Assembly: GCF_015207245.1 (NCBI RefSeq)
Contig: NZ_JADEXF010000344.1
Span: forward strand, 1-5,192
Direction: 5' to 3'
From: Nostoc cf. edaphicum LEGE 07299
GTDB taxonomy: Bacteria > Cyanobacteriota > Cyanobacteriia > Cyanobacteriales > Nostocaceae
Length of the DNA: 5,192 nt
A model generated the notes under the pieces. The model had not been told where the DNA came from, made no database searches, and saw nothing but the letters and a program-made list of their open reading frames with translations. Positions within the stretch are counted from its first letter, which is position 1. Every line of letters starts with the position of its first letter. A program made the position numbers and the translations under genes. Below, in pieces: positions 1 through 5,131 of this stretch.

Positions 1-2
1 AC

Positions 3-191
3 ATTGAAAAGCTAAATCCTTGGTGTATAGTCCGCCATTTTCCTAGTATGCAACATCAAATAGTTGCTCGTTTTCGTCGCCGCAGTGACGCAGAGGCTCA
101 TTCACAAGCTCTACACCGGCTGATACCAAGTGCAACTTTCACAATCATTTTCAATCCAGCAGTCGAGCAACCAGAGCAAATTACTCCATGA
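3..191 (+). CDS. C-terminal part of a small protein of unknown function (5' end outside window)
   Basis: An open frame runs from position 3 to a TGA at 189-191 (62 codons) with no start at its beginning. An in-frame ATG exists at 48-50. The residues before it (IEKLNPWCIVRHFPS) look as protein-like as those after it, so the true start is probably just upstream of the window. The peptide is basic in the middle (ARFRRRSDAEAHSQAL) and then hydrophobic (SATFTIIFNPAV). It resembles short hypothetical proteins of about 60-70 aa that I recall from cyanobacteria, but I know no function. It is convergent with tniQ, 154 nt away. If the transposon continues leftwards, this is a cargo gene next to the transposition module. 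It could also be the tail of a longer protein. Confidence 0.55.
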   Translation: MEKLNPWCIVRHFPSMQHQIVARFRRRSDAEAHSQALHRLIPSATFTIIFNPAVEQPEQITP

Positions 192-254
192 TTCTGTCGT
201 TCTGGAAGTCAACTTAACTTGTAGCGAATTCTCCTGTTTGTTGAAACATACGAT

Positions 255-296
255 ATCCCCCCCTGCTCCTTTTTTTCCATGAAAGCACGGGGGGAT
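255..296. terminator. Hairpin between convergent genes, possible bidirectional terminator
   Basis: The arms at 255-267 and 284-296 pair at 12 of 13 positions (one C-C mismatch, 263 against 288), with a GC-rich base of six C-G pairs and a 16-nt loop containing a T-run. The hairpin lies between the plus-strand gene ending at 191 and tniQ ending at 346 on the minus strand, where a shared terminator is expected. Neither strand has a clear U-tract after the stem, so it is not a textbook intrinsic terminator. It could instead protect the 3' end of the tnsB-tnsC-tniQ message, or be an interspersed repeat. The rest of the 192-345 gap shows nothing recognisable. Confidence 0.45.
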
Positions 297-345
297 GATT
301 TGTAGCTAACATTTGAAAAGTACTACTATGTTTGCAAAAACTCCG

Positions 346-852
346 TCATCGATAAAACTTTTGATACTTTACCATATCGGCAAAACTCAGAAAACATCGG
401 TGACACCAACCATCTACCCACACTGCTGGAATCTTAAATCTTGCCCCACAGTTTGGACATTCTGACAACAAAATTAATTGGTGGCGATCGCACCCCTGTA
501 TCACCTTCAACTGCCATTCAATCTTGTGACATGGGGACTCGGTATAACAAGCAGCACATAACCGAATCGGCTCCATTTTCATTCCCACCCCAGTAGGTGG
601 TAACATCTGCACTAACCTATCGACATCAACCCCCACTACAACAGCCAATGCTTCCAACTGCTGCTGAGAAGGAGGGGGATTAAACCGAAACTTTTCCCAT
701 CGGGCGATCGCACCGCCAAGTCCTGCTGCTTTACCTAACCCAGTAGGCGTTAAATCATTTGCTCGTCGAAAGCGTCCTAAAAAGTGGCTTAAACTTTCTC
801 TTTCTAAAGGTTCTATTTGAAACAGCCAAGTTTGAATCTCTACCATTTCCAT
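346..852 (-). CDS. tniQ: TniQ, short V-K CAST-type transposition/targeting protein
   Basis: A 168-aa protein, the short TniQ typical of V-K CASTs rather than the much longer TniQ/TnsD of Tn7 or type I-F systems. An N-terminal helix-turn-helix region (about 15-83, with ESLSHFLGRFRRAN near residue 19) precedes two zinc-binding clusters: C99/C102 with C121/H124, and C132/C135 with C150/C153. Known role in ShCAST: TniQ caps the TnsC filament and contacts the Cas12k-tracrRNA complex, so insertion goes to guide-selected sites. The ATG shares one base with the tnsC stop (TAATG), and GGAG stands 8 nt upstream (864-861), which supports this start and translational coupling. A second ATG two codons on is possible. 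It is the last gene of the operon. The family assignment is firm. Guide-dependent function is inferred because Cas12k is not in view. Confidence 0.93.
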   Translation of the reverse strand: MEMVEIQTWLFQIEPLERESLSHFLGRFRRANDLTPTGLGKAAGLGGAIARWEKFRFNPPPSQQQLEALAVVVGVDVDRLVQMLPPTGVGMKMEPIRLCAACYTESPCHKIEWQLKVIQGCDRHQLILLSECPNCGARFKIPAVWVDGWCHRCFLSFADMVKYQKFYR

Positions 853-1688
853 TATTTGTACTCCGCAGCTACTTCCTTCAGCGTTTCCAAATCAACCTTC
901 TGTAATCCTTTCTTCAATGCCCGAATGGCTGCCTCCCTGAGAATCATATCCAGCAGACCAATGTAACCACCAGTTGCTTCACCCAAAATCTTAAGCATTG
1001 TCTTACTGGAAAGATTAGAAGCAACTGGCAGTCTTAAAATTTGCCGTTCCCAAATTTCTACTGTTCGTTTAAAATCTTCTCCTGACAACCTACCAAATCT
1101 ATGACCAGCTTGAAAGCGGCGTTTAACTTGTTCATCCCTTCCAATGACAGCATCTAAACGATCAGTACCCACTAAGACAACAGATATTTCTAATTCTTCA
1201 CCAATGTCTCTTACATCTTTAAATGTATTCGGCTTCAAGCGGTCAGCCTCATCAATAATTAAACTTTCTACCCCACAGCCTTTAAGAACCCGCCGAGTCC
1301 GTTCTCGAATTTCTGCAACTGTTCCCTTCGTCATTTGATATTTTAAATGTTCAATAATTAACCTGAATAAATCCTTAGAGCTGCATTCTGGAGAAGCTGA
1401 AATGTAAGCAACAGGAACTGTTGGAGGTTTACCTGGCTGTTGCGTTGGTTTATGTCTTAACCTGTAAGCATCACAAGCAATAGTTTTGCCTGTACGTGAC
1501 TCTCCTAAAATTCGACAACACTGACGTGCTTGACGCTTTCCTTCTAGCCATTCATGGAGAATCTGCACTTGCTCAAGTGGGATAAAACTCTTTCGGTTCA
1601 ATCGTTGAATTTCTGCTTGTAGTTTTTCATTATTTTGTGGAATATTACCTAATTGTTGAGCTACTTCTTGTGCTGGTTTGGAATTCAT
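852..1688 (-). CDS. tnsC: TnsC, AAA+ ATPase transposition regulator (V-K CAST type)
   Basis: A 278-aa AAA+ protein, about the same length as TnsC of ShCAST. Visible motifs are Walker A GESRTGKT (residues 62-69), Walker B LIIDEADR (143-150), a sensor-1 segment VLVGTDR (171-177) and basic residues near 189-191 (KRRF) where an arginine finger could lie. The C-terminal helical lid includes GGYIGLLDMILREAA. Known role: ATP-bound TnsC polymerises as a helical filament on DNA, recruits TnsB and is capped by TniQ. TnsB then stimulates its ATPase and disassembly, which underlies target immunity. The start lies 3 nt after the tnsB stop and the stop overlaps the tniQ start, so the three genes are surely one transcript. 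No strong Shine-Dalgarno is seen, fitting coupled translation from tnsB. The reading frame is intact and no key residue is missing. Confidence 0.95.
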   Translation of the reverse strand: MNSKPAQEVAQQLGNIPQNNEKLQAEIQRLNRKSFIPLEQVQILHEWLEGKRQARQCCRILGESRTGKTIACDAYRLRHKPTQQPGKPPTVPVAYISASPECSSKDLFRLIIEHLKYQMTKGTVAEIRERTRRVLKGCGVESLIIDEADRLKPNTFKDVRDIGEELEISVVLVGTDRLDAVIGRDEQVKRRFQAGHRFGRLSGEDFKRTVEIWERQILRLPVASNLSSKTMLKILGEATGGYIGLLDMILREAAIRALKKGLQKVDLETLKEVAAEYK

Positions 1689-1691
1689 ATT

Positions 1692-3371
1692 CTAAAACCC
1701 GTAATCTTCACGCATTTGTTCGTAATCAAACACCTCTGGCATCTGGTATTGTGTCTCACCGTCAATAGATGCCACGTCTATTTCTTCTGCTTCAACGGGC
1801 AAAGGTTTTTTAGCTTTTTGAACTACAGCTTGTTCTGATTTTTGGCGTTCCTTTTTGGTTTTCTTTTGGGTCAGGAATGTTTCGCGATCGCGTACCTCTG
1901 CCAACATTGAGCGATTGCTAATCATCTTCCCTGCTTGCCGAATCTTACGACTACTAGCTTTAGCCTCATCCAAAGATAATTGCTCAGTCTCCAACTCCTG
2001 AGCAAATGCCCTAGCTAAAAACTCTTCTTTATTACCCTTTTGGCGGTAAACCAAAACAGTTGTAATGTCTTTGGGGTCATAGCGCAGTACAACGCTTTCA
2101 CCTGCATAACCTGCCAAATTTTCTCCCCGATACGTCAGATTTTCAAATTGCAGATATCCACCTCTATAAATGGAGCGTCGAGTTTGCTTCATCAGGCAAA
2201 TACGTAATTCCTCTTCTGAAATTACATTAGGAGAAGCAATTAATCCTGCTTCCCAACGTTGATAACGGGTTTGATCGCCAAGACGCGCATCAGGGCGTTG
2301 ATTATATTTGTCCACGATGTAGCGCACAAACTTATGTTCCAACTCCCGTAAAGTCAGACAAGCCTCTTTCTCAGCTTGCTCTGGGCGTTCCTGCACATTT
2401 GATCCTGTGTATCCCGGCATATTAGAAAAGAAGTCGGTGTTAAAAGTGCCAAAAGGACGCTCAACAATACCACCTTCACTGGGGCGATCGCGTAAATGAC
2501 AAACAAATCCTAATTGCACACCTATCTGTTGCAAATGGTTTGAGCGAAAATCTTTACCACCATCGGTATAAAAATGTTCTGGTTTTCCGTAGGTTCCCCA
2601 TTGTTCATGGAGTCCATATTCTGACCCATACTGCTTTGGCAAAATTGCATGGCGCAGTGCTAATGCTACTACCTGAGAACTCGGAGCATCAAAGCCTAAG
2701 TTTATCCCTATGATGCAACGGGAGTAAGTATCGACAACTGTTGTCAGCCAAGGACGACCCAAAAGTTCACCATGCTGATCTACCAGCAATAGGTCTACAC
2801 GAGTATGGTCACACTGCCAAACATGGTTGCTATATTCTACTGATAAGTCTTTGCCATCGCGGGTTTTAACTGATAATCGAGAACCATGCCAACCTCGACT
2901 TCTAACACCTGCTTTTTGTTCTTGCTGCTCAATAATCGGTTGTAGAACTCGATACACAGTCCTATAGCTGGGATATTTTTTTTGTCCTAATTCAGCCGCC
3001 CTTGCTTGTACTCTGATTGCCACTTGTTGGGGAGTAATTCGCTTACTACCTTTATTGCCTTCCTTATAAGTTTTAATGATGAACTGTTGCCAATCAGTGT
3101 CTATTCGATGTTTGCCTTTGTCAGCCCGTGCCGTAGTTTGAAGTGCAGCTAAACCTTCCTCTTCCCATTTTTTTACCAGTCGCCGTACCGTTCGCACAGA
3201 CTTGCCTAGTTTGGCTGCGACCTCCCTTTGTCTTTCTCCATAGGTGATGCGATCGCATGGTTCTAGTAATTGCTGAATTATATCCAGCAAATGCCTATCA
3301 TCTGCTGAGAGTTCCGTCACAATCTCATCCTTTTCTGCCTCTTGATCGCTATTGGTATGATCGTCCAGCAT
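1692..3371 (-). CDS. tnsB: TnsB, DDE (RNase H-fold) transposase, V-K CAST type
   Basis: A 559-aa transposase, slightly shorter than the roughly 584 aa of ShCAST TnsB. In order it shows an acidic N-terminus, a helix-turn-helix (about 45-75, EVAAKLGKSVRTVRRLVKKW), a second DNA-binding region (about 88-150), an RNase H-fold core and a beta-barrel-like region (about 400-450). A lysine-rich linker (about 500-525) leads to a C-terminal tail ending in VFDYEQMREDYGF. The catalytic triad is D188 (WQCDHT), D270 (YTDGG) and E304 (GGIVER). The spacings of 82 and 34 match my recollection of ShCAST TnsB. Known role: it binds repeats in both transposon ends and catalyses strand transfer. V-K elements lack TnsA, so they transpose by copy-in to cointegrates. 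The C-terminal tail is the known TnsC-hooking part. The gene starts 274 nt inside the transposon tip, with no clear Shine-Dalgarno. Confidence 0.95.
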   Translation of the reverse strand: MLDDHTNSDQEAEKDEIVTELSADDRHLLDIIQQLLEPCDRITYGERQREVAAKLGKSVRTVRRLVKKWEEEGLAALQTTARADKGKHRIDTDWQQFIIKTYKEGNKGSKRITPQQVAIRVQARAAELGQKKYPSYRTVYRVLQPIIEQQEQKAGVRSRGWHGSRLSVKTRDGKDLSVEYSNHVWQCDHTRVDLLLVDQHGELLGRPWLTTVVDTYSRCIIGINLGFDAPSSQVVALALRHAILPKQYGSEYGLHEQWGTYGKPEHFYTDGGKDFRSNHLQQIGVQLGFVCHLRDRPSEGGIVERPFGTFNTDFFSNMPGYTGSNVQERPEQAEKEACLTLRELEHKFVRYIVDKYNQRPDARLGDQTRYQRWEAGLIASPNVISEEELRICLMKQTRRSIYRGGYLQFENLTYRGENLAGYAGESVVLRYDPKDITTVLVYRQKGNKEEFLARAFAQELETEQLSLDEAKASSRKIRQAGKMISNRSMLAEVRDRETFLTQKKTKKERQKSEQAVVQKAKKPLPVEAEEIDVASIDGETQYQMPEVFDYEQMREDYGF

Positions 3372-3387
3372 TTTTACATAATTGTTT

Positions 3388-3407
3388 AATACAAACGTAG
3401 TTGTATT
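3388..3407. promoter_or_regulatory. Inverted repeat upstream of tnsB, candidate operator
   Basis: AATACAA, six spacer bases and TTGTATT form a perfect 7-bp inverted repeat 17 nt upstream of the tnsB start. On the minus strand TACAAT (3410-3405) is a plausible -10 box overlapping its upstream arm. A consensus-like -35 TTGACA (3437-3432) lies inside the innermost TnsB-type repeat, but the 21-nt gap between the two is longer than usual, so this exact pairing is doubtful. A repressor binding here would control the tnsB-tnsC-tniQ operon. MerR-type CvkR repressors are known to act on V-K CASTs, but I cannot say that this site is theirs. It could be an AT-rich coincidence. Confidence 0.4.
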
Positions 3408-3419
3408 GTACTATTTAAA

Positions 3420-3524
3420 GGACATTTATTTTGTCAATTTTTATAAAAATGTATGCTCACAGCGTTTTTGAAGAAAGGACAGATATTTTGTCAAAATTCC
3501 AAAAGAGGACAGGTATTTTGGCAA
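3420..3524. repeat. Inner cluster of three TnsB-binding-site-like repeats in the transposon left end
   Basis: Three 18-bp direct repeats occur at 3420-3437, 3477-3494 and 3507-3524, with plus-strand consensus GGACAnnTATTTTGTCAA. The third has GGCAA at its right end. Each reads as TTGACAAAATA...TGTCC on the minus strand, like the TnsB sites in V-K CAST left ends. Spacing is uneven (57 and 30 bp start to start). The first copy is adjacent to the tnsB promoter and contains a TTGACA hexamer, so bound TnsB could repress its own operon (inference). Confidence 0.8.
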
Positions 3525-3559
3525 TAAGCCTCTAGTAGCCCATTTTCAGCCTAAAATAG

Positions 3560-3586
3560 TAAAACCCTTACTTGATAAGGGTTTTA
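3560..3586. terminator. Perfect hairpin with T-runs, bidirectional intrinsic terminator inside the left end
   Basis: AAAACCCTTA (3561-3570), loop CTTGA and TAAGGGTTTT (3576-3585) form a perfect 10-bp stem, extended to 11 by T3560-A3586. Both strands end the stem in TTTT, as an intrinsic terminator does. It lies between the two TnsB-site clusters. The vapB-vapC operon outside the element is transcribed towards tnsB on the same strand, so this hairpin would stop read-through from the host into the transposase operon. A structural role in the transposon end is the alternative. Confidence 0.7.
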
Positions 3587-3603
3587 AGCTAAATATTTTT
3601 GAA

Positions 3604-3645
3604 GACATTAATTTGTCAAGTGGTCATTTAATTTGGCAAACGACA
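3604..3645 (-). repeat. Transposon left-end terminus with two outer TnsB-site-like repeats
   Basis: Two repeats lie nearly head to tail: GACATTAATTTGTCAA (3604-3619, one base shorter than the others) and GGTCATTTAATTTGGCAA (3622-3639). On the minus strand the tip reads TGTCGTTTGCCAAATTA. This has the 5'-TGT of Tn7-like ends, followed by the first repeat seven bases in, the same layout I recall for ShCAST (TGTACAGTGACAAATTA). This fixes the likely outer base at 3645. The 5-bp host sequence at 3646-3650 (AAAGG on the minus strand) would be the target duplication. The matching copy beyond the right end is not visible. Confidence 0.82.
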
Positions 3646-3648
3646 CCT

Positions 3649-4068
3649 TTAAATATTCTCCACCCATAAAAGATTACTTGCGTAGCTACTGGTTTGCAGT
3701 GCGTTATAAAATTTTTTGTTTGCTGTTACCATCTGGCGTTGTTGAGTAATAGCAAGGGCTAAGTATAAACTGTCATACACTGCGCGATCGCTCTGAAGGG
3801 CAATATTTAAAGCAAGTGGCATTAAAGGTTGAGATAAGTACACCTCTACAGGAACTGCATTTAAATCTGCTAATATTTGTCTTGCATTTTCAGCTGTGTC
3901 TTCACCACGACGGACTCGTTTCCACAAGACGTTTCCCACTTCTGGGAAGAAAAAATCTGGAACTAAGAAAGTATGATTACTTGCTACTAAACGCCTAGCT
4001 GCATCAGAGTAGACTTCAGGGATGAACCACTTTATCGCAATGCTAGCATCTAAAACATACTGACTCAC
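3649..4068 (-). CDS. vapC: VapC-like PIN-domain toxin ribonuclease
   Basis: A 139-aa protein of normal VapC length covering a whole PIN domain. Metal-binding acidic residues are visible: D7 (YVLDASIAIKW), E43 (FPEVGNVLWK) and D99 (VYDSLYLALA). The fourth position is N117 (MVTANKKF), where many relatives have Asp. Known role: VapC toxins are Mg-dependent RNases that cut tRNA or rRNA and slow growth unless bound by VapB. The start is GTG (4068-4066), overlapping the antitoxin TGA as GTGA, with GAGG 10 nt upstream (4082-4079), so it is well supported. The stop TAA (3651-3649) lies only 3 nt from the transposon tip, partly within the predicted target duplication. The frame is therefore intact despite the insertion, but the native 3' UTR and any terminator have been replaced by the transposon end. 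Confidence 0.88.
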   Translation of the reverse strand: MSQYVLDASIAIKWFIPEVYSDAARRLVASNHTFLVPDFFFPEVGNVLWKRVRRGEDTAENARQILADLNAVPVEVYLSQPLMPLALNIALQSDRAVYDSLYLALAITQQRQMVTANKKFYNALQTSSYASNLLWVENI

Positions 4069-4319
4069 CGTTCTCTATCCTCGCGGATAAGTTCAGTACT
4101 ATCACTAAAAATTTTTCCTGTATATCTAACTTGAGCGCGTGCTACAGCTTCTCTGGTTCTTTCCATGTCGCCGCCAGTGCGGTAATGTGTCGCTTTTTCA
4201 GCCGCTTGTTGTAGGATCTGCTTTAGTTCTTCTTGCAAAGACCTACCGTGTTGTTTGGCAAGAGTTTCTAGCTTTTCTAGAATAATGGGATCTAAATTTT
4301 CAACTAAGATTTGAGCCAT
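4065..4319 (-). CDS. vapB: VapB-like antitoxin, ribbon-helix-helix (FitA/Arc-like)
   Basis: An 84-aa protein. The N-terminal half (about 3-39: QILVENLDPIILEKLETLAKQHGRSLQEELKQIL) has the beta strand and two helices of ribbon-helix-helix antitoxins of the FitA type. The charged C-terminal part (about 45-84) is where such antitoxins wrap around the toxin. Known role: it neutralises the partner VapC by blocking its active site and, as a complex, represses its own promoter. It overlaps the toxin start by 4 nt, the usual antitoxin-first order. No clear Shine-Dalgarno is seen before the ATG. Its promoter must lie in 4320-4420. A TTGCTA...GAATAA pair with 17-nt spacing on the minus strand there is a weak candidate. 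Confidence 0.85.
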   Translation of the reverse strand: MAQILVENLDPIILEKLETLAKQHGRSLQEELKQILQQAAEKATHYRTGGDMERTREAVARAQVRYTGKIFSDSTELIREDRER

Positions 4320-4375
4320 AATTCTATGGTTGTTTTTTCGCTGCTTTTATTCAAGATTTAAAATTAGTTTAGCAA

Positions 4376-4409
4376 GTGTAGACGCAAGGCAGCTTGTCTT
4401 GAGACATCA
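4376..4409. repeat. Possible degenerate cyanobacterial interspersed repeat
   Basis: The segment with GTGTAGACGCAAGGCAGC followed by TTGTCTTGAGACATC can fold imperfectly (AGAC/GTCT and AAG/CTT arms). It resembles the short GTAGACGC...GAGACATC interspersed repeats that I recall between genes of Nostoc-like cyanobacteria. It lies in the 117-nt gap between vapB and the recognisable kinase remnant, and may mark where the kinase 5' part was lost. This is recognition from memory, with one copy in the window. Confidence 0.3.
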
Positions 4410-4421
4410 CAATATTTCTAT

Positions 4422-4973
4422 AAAGCTAGGCTCCAGTTCTTCAGGCTTACAAATCGAACCAAGGAAACTTCTGAGGGATTTACACCACCTGAGCTTTACG
4501 CTAAAAATATACCAACTGGGGCTTATAGCGATATTTATTCTCTGGCAGCTACTTTATATGTACTTTTAACTGGACAAACACCAGTCAGTGCGCTGAAACG
4601 TAAGATTGACAAAGCTCGTTTAGTGGAACCGAAAGACCTGAATAATCTGGTTACTGATCGCACCAACCGCGCAATTCTAACAGGGATGAAGCTAGATCCT
4701 AAAGAGCGTCCTCAATCAATGCGAGAATGGCTCGACTCTTTGGGGTTGACTGGGGAAACTCCTCAGCCTGTCTCAACTGTATCTTTTAACACTAACTCAA
4801 ATTGGGAGCGAAAAATTCAGGTTTGGGGAGTGGTGATAGCTGCGATCGCAGCTATTGGAGGTATACTCGCAGGTATGGGAGCGATGGCTGGTTGGATTCC
4901 TTATTTCAACTCACCTCCGTCTTCCAATCCACCATCGCTATCTCCCAGCCCGTCATCTACCAAAACACCATAG
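4422..4973 (+). pseudogene. Decayed 3' remnant of a membrane-anchored Ser/Thr protein kinase gene
   Basis: The frame ending at TAG 4971-4973 encodes a kinase C-lobe. It has the activation-segment end ETSEGFTPPELY (from 4464, APE-like motif PPE), the F-helix region YSDIYSLAATLYVLLTG and NRAILTGMKLDPKERPQSMREWL. A transmembrane segment follows (about 4821-4892, VWGVVIAAIAAIGGILAGMGAM) and then a Pro/Ser-rich tail. The glycine loop, the catalytic Lys and the HRD and DFG motifs are all missing. Upstream the same frame reaches a stop at 4365-4367 without a credible start. A GTG at 4623 is in frame but inside the C-lobe. In the next frame, NISIKLGSSSSGLQIEP (4411-4461) may be degraded kinase sequence, implying a frameshift near 4460. 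The remnant cannot be an active kinase. The left limit is approximate. A paralogous kinase starts 158 nt downstream on the same strand. Confidence 0.8.
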
Positions 4974-5079
4974 ATTTAGGTAAACTGTCATCAGGACACT
5001 AATGTTAATGATTTTGACTCATATCCAAATTACTCAAGGATGTTTGGAAAACTTGTTTTATATTTTTTGAGCATATCTT

Positions 5080-5119
5080 AATTACGAATTACGAATTAAG
5101 AATTACGAATTACGAATTA
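5080..5119. repeat. Heptanucleotide tandem repeat (AATTACG, about 5.7 copies)
   Basis: Units start at 5080, 5087, 5094, 5101 and 5108, with a partial unit at 5115. The third unit is AATTAAG. Such 7-bp short tandem repeats are characteristic of heterocyst-forming cyanobacteria, where copy number varies between strains. It ends 12 nt before the next kinase start codon, so it forms most of that gene's immediate upstream region. The rest of 4974-5131 shows no other feature. Confidence 0.85.
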
Positions 5120-5131
5120 TCAGAGGTATTC

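Larger units (their letters stand above)
1..3645 (-). mobile_element. Left-end portion of a Tn7-like, type V-K CAST-family transposon
   Basis: Seen: on the minus strand a transposon end with TnsB-site-like repeats is followed in order by tnsB, tnsC and a short tniQ, all in one direction. Known: this order, the protein sizes (about 560-590, 276-278 and 167-168 aa) and the motifs match type V-K CRISPR-associated transposons. In those, TnsB cuts and joins the ends, TnsC forms a filament on target DNA, and TniQ links TnsC to the Cas12k-guide RNA complex. Inferred: cargo, cas12k, tracrRNA/CRISPR array and right end lie left of position 1. None of these is in the window, so the CRISPR association rests on protein resemblance. 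The left limit given here is only the window edge. The right limit, 3645, is the outermost base of the predicted 5'-TGT terminus. Confidence 0.88.

Noticed and set aside
1144..1338. Plus-strand open frame of 64 codons
   Set aside because: It lies antisense within tnsC, whose frame is conserved and carries the Walker motifs; no protein-like features.
1653..1838. Plus-strand open frame of 61 codons
   Set aside because: It is antisense to the tnsB-tnsC junction; its hydrophobic look comes from the complement of the Lys-rich tnsB tail.
3420..3639. CRISPR array
   Set aside because: The repeats are 16-18 bp, unevenly spaced and at a transposon end; they fit TnsB sites, not repeat-spacer units.
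3667..3730. Guide-matched protospacer beside the left end
   Set aside because: No GTN PAM at the usual distance and no spacer in the window to compare with, so no site can be claimed.
3816..3998. Plus-strand open frame of 60 codons
   Set aside because: Antisense to vapC, which has clear PIN motifs and a coupled start.
4330..4569. Plus-strand open frame of 79 codons
   Set aside because: Overlaps the kinase remnant in another frame; only a short stretch might be frameshifted kinase, and no independent protein is recognisable.
484..4849. Repeated GCGATCGC octamers as a functional element of the transposon
   Set aside because: These are HIP1 sites common throughout many cyanobacterial genomes, spread over transposon and host DNA alike; used only as a hint of host lineage.
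4623..4973. GTG-started 116-codon protein
   Set aside because: The GTG is inside the kinase C-lobe; homologous sequence continues in frame well upstream, so this is not a true start.
4802..5002. Plus-strand open frame of 66 codons
   Set aside because: Shadow of the kinase transmembrane and tail region in another frame.
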